From contig CM018041.1 in assembly GCA_008638375.1 (NCBI GenBank), positions 2,418,001 through 2,482,000 of the forward strand: a stretch of DNA of 64,000 nt, in the 5' to 3' direction. Each line of letters begins with the position of its first letter. The stretch's first letter is position 1. Of the stretch, positions 10,901-23,169 are shown in pieces. The notes below the pieces were generated by a model. It was not told the origin of the DNA and did not search any database. It saw only the letters and a list, made by a program, of their open reading frames with translations. This DNA is from Nyssa sinensis (Eukaryota; Streptophyta; Magnoliopsida; Cornales; Nyssaceae). Position numbers and translations under genes: made by a program.

Positions 10901-11352
10901 TTTATCTGTATTTCTCCTCATTCATTACTATTTTCTTATCCCCCCCCCCCCCCCTTTTTTTTCTTCTGGGCCTCCCCAACTGCACCCGAGTTGTATCCAA
11001 TGACGGCCACCCGATAGTATTTTGCAAATGTTTTTTTGATAATGTTTGGTTTATTTGCTTACATTTTTTTCTTCACAATAAGGGTTGGGCTCTGCTTTAA
11101 TGATCTCCATGCTTATTGCCTTAATGCGCTTCCTTTCCATGCAGTTTGACCAGCGACAGAAGTCAATGGGTCTTCCAACTAGTGATGAGATGCAGAAGCA
11201 GGAGATTCTTAAGAAATTTATGGCTGAGGTGAAATACTTAAAACCCCCCGGCTACTCTCTATTTTCTTCTATGACCATATTGTTAACTAATCTTTGTATT
11301 TGAATTCATGCAGCATCCAGAGATGGATTTTTCACGGGCAAAGATAAATTAA
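4985..11352 (+). CDS. BOB1: NudC-domain co-chaperone, BOBBER1-like
   Basis: Exons: 4985-5390, 9167-9339, 9511-9559, 10517-10683, 11145-11228, 11314-11352; 918 nt, 305 aa. The joins keep frame and all have GT..AG borders. The N-terminal half (residues about 1-50) is the NudC N-terminal region, ending near [11 protein letters not shown]. It is followed by an acidic/basic low-complexity linker (about 63-125: repeated ER and KR, an AP-rich patch, then D/E/K-rich sequence). The p23-like CS domain follows (about 150-235: [31 protein letters not shown], the DDCFWSLEDQ turn and [10 protein letters not shown]). The tail is [38 protein letters not shown] and [12 protein letters not shown]. NudC proteins act as cytosolic Hsp90-linked co-chaperones; BOBBER1 is needed for meristem patterning and thermotolerance in Arabidopsis. 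The start is the first ATG after a C/T-rich leader and matches the family. Intron 1 (3.8 kb) is unusually long and repeat-laden. Confidence 0.95.
5189..5239 (+). repeat. In-frame GAGAGG/AAGAGG hexanucleotide tract in BOB1 exon 1
   Basis: A GAGAGG-type repeat encodes alternating E and R, then K and R, within the charged linker. Being a six-base repeat it can change length without shifting frame. Confidence 0.85.
5563..6090. repeat. Inverted pair of about 250-bp repeats in BOB1 intron 1
   Basis: Arm A (about 5563-5814) and arm B (about 5837-6090) are diverged reverse complements. Both share GCTCTCCAATGGTCT, AGTTATAAATTTGAGT and CAGATTTGGTAT in the same order when B is reversed. Both are built of CTCAAAC/GTTTGAG words, and outer ends resemble CTCCGGTGGTGACTC. 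They look like two opposed copies of one MITE. Clear target duplications were not resolved. Confidence 0.75.
6091..9160. other. Remainder of BOB1 intron 1
   Basis: About 3 kb of AT-rich intron with no recognisable exon. Around 7930-8785 a possible diverged DNA element is bounded by AAAGGC-like and GCCTTT-like words, but no clean terminal repeat or target duplication could be fixed, so it is not called separately. Confidence 0.5.
9161..9166 (+). promoter_or_regulatory. NAGNAG tandem splice acceptor of BOB1 exon 2
   Basis: The acceptor reads TAGCAG directly before CTCCCAATAGAGG. Splicing after CAG gives PLAPNRG; splicing after TAG adds one alanine (PLAAPNRG). Both keep frame. Confidence 0.75.
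9629..10050. repeat. Three tandem copies of a 142-bp unit in BOB1 intron 3
   Basis: The landmark TTTACATGTGAT occurs at 9641, 9783 and 9925, exactly 142 bp apart. The copies share GTATGGGAATATTTCAATGG and GGGGAATGCAATGCAATGAA with only a few substitutions, which suggests recent expansion. Confidence 0.92.
10807..10888. repeat. Two adjacent near-perfect hairpins in BOB1 intron 4
   Basis: Hairpin 1 (10807-10846) has 18-bp arms starting CAATTTTGTTAATAACCT around the 4-nt loop GAGT and is perfect. Hairpin 2 (10855-10888) has 15-bp arms around GAGC with one mismatch. They appear to be a tandem duplication of one palindrome. Confidence 0.9.
10941..10955. repeat. Poly-C followed by poly-T tract in BOB1 intron 4
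   Basis: A run of about 14-15 C followed by T. Runs like this are prone to length error in both replication and sequencing. Confidence 0.8.
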
Positions 11353-12580
11353 ATTGGGCTTCTCAAAAATATTTGTCAGGTGGATGGGTTGTCTATAGTT
11401 TAAGTCTGGCCGTTTGGTCCTCCCCCTTTCCTTTGAACTTGTTCTGGTTTTTCTGCCTGTCAGTTAAATTATGTTAATACGACTTTACAGTTTACTCAAT
11501 TGAATTGGGTCATTATTAAATGACTGTTTTGGTTTAAAATGGTGTGGATTTTTATGGTACTCATTACACGCATGTGATGGATTCAGGAAATAATTTCTCG
11601 GTGTTTGAGGGAGGCGTACCTAGTTCTTAACGTCCAGCATCATTCTCAAATTTTTTCTATAGGTTTGAAGTAAGATTAGTACAGGCAGAAAATGATTTGG
11701 CTTGTCTCCTGGTGGGGGATTCCACCACCAATTCAATAATTGGTTGAGTGGGTTAAGTGAAAGGACTCAACTTGCGAGGCGACAAGAAAGCACTATGACA
11801 AATTGTGCCTGTATGCAATTACGTGCCCATAAACGCCCTAGTGGTCACTCAGACGGCCTTTTCCACAAAAAGGTTGTGGGGTATCCCTTGGGCGTGGGGG
11901 CACCACTAATTTTGTCCTATCGTCGAGGCACAGAAGTCGGGCATCTTATTTCAGCTTAATTCCAGAACCGTTAATTTCTCAGCTTCCAAACAGCTATGAG
12001 GTCCGGTGCGGTGTTATCTAGGCGGACCTTGTTCAATGGTTTTATTATTCTGCATGAGCTCCTCTGTTTCACTTGCACTGTTACTCATTTTGTCTTTAAG
12101 GAATATTTAATTGTTCTGATGGTTCAGATGAAAGAAACATTATTATTATTATTTTTTCATAGGAGATTGAATAAGATGAGAAGCTCTTTACCTGGGAGGA
12201 AGTTTTTATTTTGAGTCCTCTCTCTTCCTTTTTTTTTTTAGGCTTTTTAAAAATATTTTTCAGAAGGGTCCGCACACTCGGAAACTAATAGTAAAGTTAC
12301 AAGTGGAAGAATAAGACACTTGTCAGGCATATTAATTTGGAGCTGACATGTTATCTCTGGCGCATGGTCCTGCTATGACATGACGACAATGTGGTCTCTC
12401 TGCATGTATGACAAGCCCTAACCAAGTCTTGAGAGGGTGTATCTTCCTTCCATCTTTGCGTACGCATACAGTGCAAAGATCACCTTCACATCATGTTGGA
12501 GTCCGTAAACAGCATGCCAAGACCCTAATGGTACAAAAGAAAATTATTGTAGAAAGACATGAACCCATAATAAATAATGA
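11353..12580. other. 3' flank of BOB1 and intergenic DNA
   Basis: The first few hundred bases probably include the BOB1 3' UTR; no strong AATAAA was seen. The short open frames around 11702-12641 show no recognisable family. Confidence 0.5.
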
Positions 12581-12581
12581 T

Positions 12582-12750
12582 TTCTATCATAAGGGTGATT
12601 TCATTATTTCATCTGTTCTTGGACAATATTTTCTATCATAGGGTGATTACGGTACTTCATCTGTTTTTGGACAATATTCAATAATTAATTGATTTTCTAT
12701 CATAGGGTGATTACAGTATTTCATCTGTTCTTGGACAATATTCAATTGAT
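12582..12750. repeat. Three imperfect tandem copies, about 48-64-bp spacing
   Basis: The phrase TTCTATCATAGGGTGATTAC, with small changes, begins at about 12582, 12630 and 12694, each time followed by TTCATCTGTT..TTGGACAATATT. Confidence 0.85.
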
Positions 12751-12923
12751 GATCTTTACGTTGTTTTGTTGGGCAAAACAGAGTTTGGTGTGAATTTGAC
12801 TATCTTCGAAACACAAATTTATTGCTTATCCTTGTACGTGTTTGAGGAATCGGTATATACAAAACTCACCCAAAGTTTGACCCCTCCTGTATTACTATAC
12901 GTATAAAAAAAATTTAAAAAAAC

Positions 12924-13176
12924 GTTTGTCCAACAATTTTGACTTTGACGATCCTTTGTCTTTGTATTCATCCCTTACACACTACTCAATATGTACAACA
13001 TAGAAAGTGAAAGAAAAATTTTACAATACAAAATCAATTTTATAGCGTTTTTATTACTAGACATATAAAAAAATTAAAAAATGTTTGTCCAACAATTTTG
13101 ACTTTAACAATCCTTTGTCTTCGTATTTACCTCTTGCACATTACTCAATATATACAACATAGAAAATGAAAGAAAA
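12924..13176. repeat. 159-bp tandem repeat, interrupted by the LTR-like insertion
   Basis: GTTTGTCCAACAATTTTGAC begins at 12924 and 13083. Copy 1 continues through GAAAGAAAAATTTTACAATAC (about 13008-13028). Copy 2 is cut at GAAAGAAAA (13176), and its continuation AAAATTTTACAATAC resumes at 16110, after the inserted element. Confidence 0.85.
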
Positions 13177-16024
13177 TGTCACGCCCCAAATTCCAGCGAA
13201 CCCGAGGCGTGAGTAACGAGACAAAAAGAAATAGAATAATAAAGGAATAAAAGATAATTAAGGACGATCTCATACATTCTACATGCTGTTTTGATACATA
13301 CATAAGGTCTGGTCCATTTGTTCACAACATACAAAATAAAATACAGTCTCGGGCTTATGCCCTTACACAATATCAAAAGCGCCCCTCGGGCCCAACATAA
13401 TCCCTAATCAGACCGTCTCTATGTCTCGTACAGCTAGGACATCATCTGAAATGTTTGCCCCACTAAAGGGGTCAGCTCAACATGCTGGTACAATATAATG
13501 CTAATGCAAGAAACAAAACTAAGGTCGTGGCATGTGCAAGTGTACAGTTATTTCTATATGGCATTCGATATCATGATGGCAGTATATAAACAGTATACAA
13601 TATATGAGTAGTATGCGTGACACACCCATGCAACTCTATGCCACCCGTGTCTCATGATACGGTCATTCTCCGCTGGCATGAGTACCGCCACTTATGTCTC
13701 GCTTCACGGTCCGGAATCCGTCAGGCTCGCAAGTACCTAATGGCCGATTTTGGGTTTTTCACCACAGGATCTGCACCTTCATAATGCAAAGCACCAAGTG
13801 CTTACCCACGCCATGTCCAAGGAATCACACTATGCCAAAATGCTCTGATCTCATCATGTCATAATGCAATCTCAATGATGCATCTCATTCATACATAAAA
13901 TATGCTTTCAAGTACATATCTCATAATGTCAACAGTTCTCCAAGCATGTGATTTACTACACTAACACATTCAATATACACATAATCATCTTCCACATCAT
14001 CACCCAACATCAGCAAGATAACATGGAACACATAAGCATGTAAACATTCAAGCACCAAGTGAACAATCAAGGCAGCAAATCAAGTATTCCTAATCTTAAT
14101 TTTATTTCTTACTTAGCACAATATATCGTACCTGTAAATCGATCTCAACTCAAGAAGTGCACTCGAGGTATGGTAGGATCACTGTGAAAATACTGAAGGT
14201 CAGAGCACCTTCTCCTTGCCCTTTCGCGTTCCTATAAGCATAACAGCTAATTCAGTTCATTGTCATTTTGATTTATTCTATTCATCAAATTTTATGTCTT
14301 TAATTCATAAGTTTCTATTTTGCTAATTTAGACTCCACTATTGAGTCCGGGACGTCGAAGAACTAAGTTTAGGCTTTCGTAGAATTCAATTCGGACACCT
14401 GGGTTAAAAAGGGCAAAACAGTCATTTTGCACTTTACACGGGTCCTTACATTTTGTGACCTCTTTTCACAAATCGGACTCCACGGTTGAGTCCGGAATGC
14501 TCGAGATAATAAAGTTTCACTATTTGTTTACCTAATTCGGAGTTCATTTGACTGTATTTCAATTCAGGGGTATTTTGGTAATTTTATAAGTTGCTACGTG
14601 TCTTTTATTTTTCGAGACCCCGTCTCGTAAAACGGACCTCATCATTGGCCTCAGAATGAGCGAGATAGTCAAAATACACTAATGACTTGTCCCATTTGGA
14701 CTTCGGGATATTCTTGAATATTTAATTAATTAAATTAATTAATTAATTAATTAATTTAATTAATATTTTATTATTATTTTAATTCAGGTGGGTCAAAGTG
14801 TAATTTCTCCAAAGGTTAGGGGTTAAAGTGTAATTTTTGAAATCTGAGGGGTCAAATTAGAATTATTGAAAAAGTACAGGACAGAATGGTAATTTTCAGA
14901 AAGCTCAGGGGCAATTTTGTAATTTGAAAACCCTTATCCCATATTCGGATAACCAAACAGTGAACAAGGTTAAAACTGGGATAGGATATCCCTATTCCCA
15001 ATCTAATTTTAATTTCAATTTCTTAACCCTGTTGCCAAACAGCCCCAATTAGGTTTTTAATTTAAAACCTCAGCGCGACACGTGGCAGGGGCGGACCGGC
15101 CCAAGCCCGACCCGACCCAGGCCCGGAACAGTATCTTCCCCCCCCGTTTTTCCGGAGAAGCTCCGGTCGCCTTCTCCGGCGCCGGTGGCCGGAATTTGCA
15201 GAAAATCAAGTTTTCAAACTTGATTTTCTTGGTATTCTCGAAGCCTCTTTCAATTCCAAATCATTCTAAAACATTTTTGGAACGTTTTAATACCATTTTG
15301 AACCTCCCAATCGTGATGAAAGACCTGGATTTCTCCCCCATGGCCGTGACCTGCTACTCCCTCTTTCTCTCTCATTTCTCACCCATTTTGGTTGGTTTCT
15401 TTTGCATTCATTTCCATTTTCCATATGCTACAAGACTTAAGAATTTAATCTAATTAATACATCACAACACCGAATATATATAAGGGAGGTTTTCTAGAGA
15501 GAGAAGGAAAATGGGTTTCGGATCTTTACCTTGACAGTGAAGTCCTCTCTCCCTTTAGTTGGTTTCTAGTTCTCCTCTGGTGTGTCTAGGGTGGTCAAGG
15601 TTGCCTGCAATTTCTCCTCCTTCTCCTTCCTCCTTTCTTCACTTCACGATCTTCACTTTCTCTCTCTATATTTCTCTCTTTCTCTCTCTAACCCTCATGA
15701 CAGATCTGCTCCTCCCCACTCTCTTCACTCACATATACATACACAGAATCCCACTCATGCACTCACCTAACCCCTTACACACCCACTGCCATACTCCACC
15801 TCAAGCATGCTCTCTTGAGTGTGCAACACTCAACACATACACACACACACGGCACACACACACTGCCTTATACATATATATATATATATACCCACTTGCA
15901 CACACACCAATCAGAATATATATGTACATATACACATATATTTACACACTTAAATAATTTAATATATATATATATATATATCCATGTATATATTCTACAC
16001 ATCACATACATACACTCCTCCATT

Positions 16025-16059
<35 letters not shown>

Positions 16060-16108
16060 TTGAAAATTTTATTTATTTAAAAAAAAAAAAAATTTTCAGG
16101 TTGTTACA
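13177..16108. mobile_element. Solo-LTR-like insertion, 2.93 kb
   Basis: It starts TGTCACGCCCC and ends GGTTGTTACA, that is TG..CA with short inverted ends (TGTnAC/GTnACA), as in LTRs. Flanking pentamers are GAAAA and AAAAA, an almost identical 5-bp target duplication. The empty site is visible in the adjacent 159-bp repeat, which supports insertion at this exact place. No gag or pol frame is present, so this is either one very long solo LTR or a non-coding retroelement derivative. Its last 450 bp are dense in microsatellites, with a poly-A/T stretch just before the end. The superfamily cannot be stated. Confidence 0.7.
15861..16060. repeat. Microsatellite cluster (CA, TA and AAT repeats)
   Basis: CACACA runs are followed by TA runs at about 15868-15889 and 15961-15980, and by (ATA)n at about 16027-16058, near the right end of the LTR-like insertion. 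Confidence 0.85.
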
Positions 16109-16113
16109 AAAAA

Positions 16114-17072
16114 ATTTTACAATACAAAATTAATTTTACAGAATTTTTATCAAATAACAATTTTATTATATCATAATTAATTATTTAAAATACATTCTCT
16201 AATAATTAATTTTTTAAAATTAATTCACCAGAATCTAAAACTTTCCCAAAATGACCCCTACTCTATAATATCTATTATATCTTAAGATTGATCACTTATC
16301 ATCTATCAATATTAACTGAGTCAAATCAAAAGATTAATTTCACTTAATTCATGGAATTGCTAGTGGCTCTCATTACTCCAAAGAAAAAAAAGTGATAGCA
16401 TTTACAGCAGGAGACTATTTGCCCCATTTGTAAAATAGATGGCTCATTGTCATTGGCAATCACATGAAATTTATTATCACGGTGGGTAACATGTTAATGT
16501 TAAATGAAAGGTATTGACAAGATTCTAATCAAATTGCAATCATATTTTGCTACAATTGTGCAAGACTATAATTGGAAACATAGAGCTTGCAATTTAGTGA
16601 TATGTGTTTCGTTGTCTAGGATTAATTATTCAGTCACTACGACGTTGAAAATAAAATTTAAGCGTCTCGAATTTAAGTTTCTTCTGTGTCAATCATTAAC
16701 GACTAGAGTTTAAAGATGAATTTGACTGTCACAAAGAGAGTGACTTAATCTGGTAGGAATAAATTAGCTCAGAATACTTCTGACCGATCTATAAAAAAAA
16801 AAATTGTTCAGTCAAACTCACTCCACATCATTATTAGATGTGGAGTGACATTATCTCACTAACTTTTTAAGTTTTTTAATTTAATGAGAAATTAATTATC
16901 AAAAATTACAAAAAATTTATGTAAGATATCATCACACCATATTAAATAACAATATGAGGCGATGATGTCACCAAATAATTTCTTCTTCTCATAGACAATT
17001 TGTGGTATTAAATGGACTAGGAATATGTGATTGCATATGCTTTTCCCCCTCCCAAACAAAAACAAAGAGGGT
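16114..17072. other. Intergenic DNA, no gene seen
   Basis: AT-rich sequence between the LTR-like insertion and the right duplication member. The frame at 16504-16713 shows no family features. Confidence 0.6.
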
Positions 17073-17249
17073 AGGTGGGTTGGCTAATGAAGAGTGGCAA
17101 GTGGCTGCAATTATGTCAAACAAGGACAAACAACTAGCACAAGTATCTCTTATTTGAACTTTTTTTTTGATAACGCGATATTCAACTTTTTGAATCAAAT
17201 ATTTAATAAATTAATCGTATTATTCACTAACGGAGGACCGATTAAAATT

Positions 17250-17850
17250 AGGATAATGTTCTAATAGGCCATAAAATGACAGACCAATTCAAACATGACA
17301 CGTGTATAGTGCACTTGCGTATACAGACCAAGAAAGGTTTTCCAATCCAGAACAGTGGAGGTACTAAACAGTGCACCACCTCCAGAGCTTCTGCCTTCAG
17401 AGCTGGTGCCTCAAGCACTGGTGCAACCAACAACACTGCCCCCAGAGCAGAAGGGGTTCCAAACTGGTCACCGCCTTCCATGGACTTCCGACCTCGGGAA
17501 AGGAAATAGTCTTCGATAAGAAAACTGCCACCTACAAATATCTATCAAGCGCAGTGTCTAACATGGTAACTGCTATTCTCCAATGATTAAATCCCTATAT
17601 TAACAACTCTAAATCCTAATCAACTTAGGAAGTCGCAGCCTATAAATAAAGCTCTAATATGCGCCTTTTATTTTTATGCTCATTTTTTGGTTTATATTAT
17701 AGTCTTTCAATTCCGTTTATTAACTTAAGCATCGGAGCAGCTACCGTCGGATCAATCCGGTAGTCTTCTGATATTTTTCTTTGAGTGTTCTTCAGGAAAC
17801 GGAGTTCAGAGCCCCTACCGACCAAAAAGTGCAACATCGCGTTCTATATA
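17250..17850 (+). mobile_element. Possible LTR remnant
   Basis: This segment is absent from the left duplication member and is less AT-rich than its surroundings. It has an LTR-promoter-like layout: GCCTATAAATAAAG (TATA box, about 17639) followed by TTAACTTAAGCATCGGAGC (about 17719), wording typical of plant Ty3-type LTRs. Exact borders and a target duplication could not be fixed. The open frames here (for example 17276-17509) are probably noncoding. Confidence 0.45.
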
Positions 17851-18611
17851 GACAATTGTTATTCATAGGAAATTGTTATTCACATTCTCATTTTTTTCAT
17901 TCAAGTATAACTTACAAACAATTTCAGTGGAAGATATTTTGACCCCATCCACTGTGTGTGTATATATATATATATATATGTATATGTATATTGCTAAATA
18001 AGTTCACCACACTCTTTTTTAAATATTCGGAAGAACAATCTAAACACCTAGTTAAAAAAATTACAGTAAATCAAGAATTGGCGTCCTTTGATAAAAAAAA
18101 CAAAAAAAAAAGTTTACTATGTTGATTTTACTTAAATTTAAATATTATATGAGACCTACATGCGTCTCTTAAAAGCATAATTCAGGACTAAATACAAAAG
18201 AGAATCAATAATATCATTTACAAAGTTTTGATTTTAATAATATAATTAATGCGTGTAATTCACTTATATATATATATATTCATTCTAAACACTTTGTGAG
18301 AGATGCATACTAATTACGTTGTAGAGATCGAAATTTCGCGAGTGTATTTTCTAAAATTGAAATGGACATTCTGCTGGCGGAGTGTATTTTCTGATTCTTA
18401 AAAAAGCTGGATTCAAAGGCAACCAAATGCGGCCTTACAAGTAGTATTTACAAGCTCTTGTGGCACTTAATACTTTTGTCAATGTCAACTTATTTAGAAG
18501 CCACTCTCAAAACCTTCTTCTTCTCTCTCTCTCTCTCTCACTTTCTCTTTCTCTCACATCATTTTTTATGCTTACATCCAGAAGAATACAAAAAGCGCCT
18601 TAAAGTTTGGG

Positions 18612-18621
18612 CCATATAAGG
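18612..18621 (+). promoter_or_regulatory. CArG-like box, second copy
   Basis: CCATATAAGG in the same AAAGTTTGGG context as 1388-1397. Its retention could simply reflect the shared duplication. Confidence 0.3.
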
Positions 18622-18970
18622 GCAACACATGGGTCCCATCTTGCCCAAAGCAATTCCAATTCCTCTTTCTAGAAAGACAAGGCACTCACTATGAGACAAT
18701 CCCATTCCAGCTGTTTTTCCTTTCTTTTTCATCTTTTAATCTATCTATTTTGGTATCTCTTTCAATTTTTATTTCTCTCTCTGCCCTTCATTTTTATTTT
18801 CAACCCAAAATCCAAAAACCTCTTTCAATCAAAAAATAAAAAAATAATTATATCTTTAAATTTTTAATAAAATAAAACACTAATTCAACTTTCCTTCATT
18901 AATTATTGAAGCGGGTAGTTATTCAATAAAATTACTTACTCATTTCCAAAGAAAAGAGTAAGGTTCAGGA

Positions 18971-19291
18971 AAAATAAAAAAATAAAAACTCTCCTTTGTT
19001 ATTTATAGTTTTCTTGATTTTTTTTTCTTTTCGAAATTAAATTTAAATTGAAGATTTGTGGAATCAAAGCAGCAAAAGTGAAAATGAGAACAGAATTTTC
19101 CCAGTAGAGAAAAGAAAATTAGGGACCAGAAGAAAAAAACAGTGGTGGAGAAGATTCATTTCATCACTTCTGCCAGCGATTTATGTTGCTTTTCTTCTCC
19201 CAAACTGAGAAAGAGGAAAGTGGGTTTTCACATTTGGCTGCTCCTTTAGTGATTGAGCCAATCATTACATAGAAAACAATAATTTTCTTTT

Positions 19292-19322
<31 letters not shown>

Positions 19323-19926
19323 TTAAAAAATACATAATTATTCCCTTTATAAAACATTAAGTTAAAAAGAGTCAAGTACGAAAACTTATTAGATGGTCGA
19401 GAGTATTAACTAAATTAATAATTTTAATTAATCATCATTTAACATGTTAATAAAAATTATTATATTATTTTTATAAATTACAACTTGTGAATACCCAATA
19501 CCAATAATTTCAGGCTATAAAATAAATTCTACACGAGTACCAGCACTTCACACCACAAAGTGTGTGTGCTTGCTTTGATTTTCTATGGTTGACCCTTGAG
19601 ATTGCAGCATCCTTCTTTCGTTTGTGTGTGTTTTTTAACTGTTTTTTAGGTGTCCAAGTCAATTAAACTCTGCCGTCCGCAAGTGTCCTAATCACATTAG
19701 GACACATGTAAGCAACTAATGAGGACGAAGGGCGGTGTCAGAAATTTTTCTGAAAAGGCTTAAAAATTAAAAAAAAAAAATCATGTACAAATTTTCAAGA
19801 AACTAAATTTACGTGTATAATTTTTTTATGCAAAATTTAAAAGAAAAAATTATTTTTTCTCAAAATCAGGGATAAAAATTACATATATAATTTTTTTTCC
19901 AAAATTTGGGGGATTACGGCCCAGTT

Positions 19927-19959
<33 letters not shown>

Positions 19960-21683
19960 AATTTATTTTTTTTCTTCTCTTTCTTGGGTAATCTTACTGT
20001 TGCACTAATCTCATCAACTAAAATAATTCTTAAAATTAACAAGGCCCTAGAAGTCATTGGAACTTCTTTTTGATACCATGAATTGCAGTCATTGCACTAG
20101 GAATAACATTATTAGGTTGCATGGTTTGAGCCACAACCATACCATTAGTATCACCATCAAGGGAGTTGGAATGGGGCATGCTTGCTGGCTAGGGTTTGGA
20201 GGGGAAATAGAAGCAAAAGGAGAGCTCTCCTCGTGGAAAATTTATTGGGTAATTCCAGAGCAATGCTAGCTCCCAACAGTGAGATGATATATATGTCGCT
20301 TATATATTTACATTACAGTTTTGCATATATACGTAACATTAAATCTAACCATTGAGACTTCAGTATTTTAAAAACATCGAAAAAAATTAAGCTATTTTAT
20401 AAATATCGAAAATTACTCTTCCATTGTACTCAAATGTAGGACCATCAGGATATCCAAACAGTGACACATTATATAGAAGTTAATCACCAACCAAACAACC
20501 AATTTTGATCAAATGGAAGACATAATGAACTCATGTGCCTAGTGTTTGAAGATATATAGCTTTCCCTTTTATAATTCCCTTTTTTTCCTAATGTGGGAAT
20601 TTAAGGTTGTGTGTATTTTGTACATGACCCAATATCCCAAAGTGCACATTCCTTGACAAAACTTGTCACTCAAAGTGGGCACAACCTCCACCCTATCTTT
20701 GTTTATTGGAGCCTAGTTGAGATTCTTGTACCCTTTTTGCTTACTTTACAGCCTAACTCCATACTCCATATATATTCCTCCCCTAATTTTCTTTCGAGCT
20801 TCAAAAATCTATTTGACCTTAAAAATTAATTAGATTCTTAGAAGTTATTAATCCTTAAGTGGGATTTTACTATTTAATGATTTGTTTCACATTACTTTTT
20901 TTTTTTAGGGAGCGTAAAGAGAATATTTATTGTCTCGCACTCTTACGGACGGTTATTATTTAAAATTTCATTTGATGTGTAGATTTTGTGAGATAAAAAA
21001 TAATATAAAGATTTTTTTTTTCAAGGGAATGAAGAAAATATGAGAAAATTAGGGTTGAGATTTTAATTTTATAGAACATTTCTCTTTTCTTCATTCTTAT
21101 TCTCAATCATTTTTTTAAAATTATTAATTTTTAATCTCATTTAAATAGAAGCATCCGTCCTTTCCCACCTACCTCATATTATTTACTTTGTCATATGAGT
21201 TTGTGACAATGAATTTTGCTAAAGTGAGTTGTGGATGTCGGATCTTTACAATTTTATTGGTCCGTATAATACATGTGCAAGTTTTATTGGTCTGTGTAAT
21301 ATATGTGCGGGTATATATACTGCACGAATTAATAAAATCGTAGAAATCTGACCTCCGCAACTTACCAAAGTAGCCTTCCGTAACAAAAGCTTGATCAACA
21401 CTTTATTTGTATACATATACATATACATATACATATATATATATATGTCATTTACTCGAAATTGCAAATGTGGAGGAATAGGCCTCACCACCTTTGCAGA
21501 GAATTTGAATTATTTCATCCAACTGGAATATAGAATCTTTCCCTTCATCTACACCACTCTTTTCCTTTTTCTTTCTTTTGTTTTTTAAATTTATTTTAAG
21601 AAAATAAAAATAAAAAATAAACTTTTTGATAATAGGCTTTCTTCTTCCATTATGCATTCCATAGTTACATCGTATATTTAAGG

Positions 21684-21747
<64 letters not shown>

Positions 21748-23169
21748 TTCACAAATTATTATTATTATTATTTTGCTATAAAGAGAATCATGTATCAAAT
21801 ATTATTTCAGTTTTGAGTTTTGGTGTAGGATTCGAAAATTACTCTGATACTAAATATAAGATTTAAAATCACTCCGATACTAATTGTAAAACTAAAAAGA
21901 AACAAAGTAAGAAAAATAAAAAAAGACAAGAAGATGAAATTGTTTAGTTCTTTAACCACAAAGTAAACTTTTATTATTTTATTTGAGCAGTATAAATCTC
22001 ACACTCACAAATATATTAGCATAACCTTCCGTGACTCTCATGGTGTAGGCTCTCGGCTCACGGCCTCTTTTTCGACCACCACTTATTATTTTTTTGTAGC
22101 TTACAACTCAATGTGATAGAGACCCACATATATATAACATTGATTCTAAGTCCTATATTGATTATGACATTTAATTCTATACAAACTAGTATATCTTATT
22201 TAATTATAATTAGAAAACTAACTTTCATTGGAATATTAGCCCAACTATAATTAGGACTACCAAAAAAGACTTCAAATATTTTTTTTTAATTTTTTAAAAT
22301 TTAGATTATCATATCCAAATGTATTTTCATAATTTTTAAAAAATTAATTACAAAATTTTTAGAAATATTTTTTAAAAAATTATATCTGAATCACTATCCA
22401 AGCGCATAATGCTTTTAAGACACATATATTGACGACAATGATGAAGAGAAAATAGTAATTAAGAATTTATTTTCTTCAATTATTGAGCCTTCAACATGTT
22501 ATAATATCATCCTTGATAAAAACATCAATTGTAATTTGAACATTGAACTTGTTAGAAAACAATATTAATCTTTCAAATCACCTTTGCAAGCCTAATTCAA
22601 ACGCTAATGATTCTAGTTGAAAACTAGTGGGAATTATGAGATAATTACCACAAAAGAGCTTTTATTAATTATCCTGCCTAGTGGACATTAAAATGGTGGG
22701 TTAGAATAAAAGCTACGTTTCTATTGGTGTACAGACTCTAATTTCTGGCCATTCAAAAGACTAATATTTTATTTGAGATAACTAACAATGCATTACCAAG
22801 CTCCTTTTAAGGGGTTGTGAAATTAATTTGTCCCTTCTAAACATTGAATTAGGTTAAAATTTTATAACTATTTTTTTTTTTTTGTTGTTAATTTTACTTT
22901 TCAAAACTATTGGAAGTGTATTTGTAAAAAAAGTAATTTTGAGTTTTTTTTTTACTCACTTTTTTTTTCCCGTTCAGAGAAGCAATTTCAAACACTCACA
23001 TACTTGCTAGACGGTAGCTTTCATTACATTTTGAGATTTTGAATAGTTTTCATGTTTCATTCATGTCATACCCTTAAATCGATCTTGATCACCACTTCTT
23101 TTATAACATGTCTTCTTGAAGTCTAATGGAGGAGGAATATTAACTGGGTATTAAAAAATAATAAGTCGT
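18971..23169. other. Intergenic DNA with simple repeats, no gene seen
   Basis: AT-rich sequence with (TTTA)n near 19291-19320, (CA)n(TA)n at about 19927-19958, TA-rich repeats at 21415-21445 and a compound (TA)n(GA)n at 21685-21742. The open frame at 20057-20269 is composition-plausible but matches nothing I recognise. Confidence 0.6.
21685..21742. repeat. Compound (TA)n(GA)n microsatellite
   Basis: TA repeats pass directly into GA repeats. Confidence 0.9.

Larger units (their letters stand above)
17073..18970. repeat. Long-range direct duplication, right member
   Basis: Partner of 1-2150. It retains the ACAAGGACAAACAA block, the AAATTTCGCGAGTGT and GGATTCAAAGGCAACCAAAT blocks, the CArG-like box and the CAGCTGTTTTTCCTTT block. 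It lacks the 430-bp AT-rich segment of the left member but carries a retroelement-like insert at about 17250-17850. The two sides have therefore diverged by separate insertions since duplication. Confidence 0.8.

Noticed and set aside
15082..16063. Open frames rich in S, L, H, T, Y and I
   Set aside because: They translate microsatellites and pyrimidine tracts inside the LTR-like insertion.
17276..17586. Overlapping open frames (S, A, T rich) as a possible small protein
   Set aside because: They lie in the insert missing from the other duplication member, which looks like an LTR, and there is no start context or family match.
20057..20269. 70-codon frame as a candidate small gene
   Set aside because: No recognisable domain, no splice partners and no relative in the window; it could be chance.
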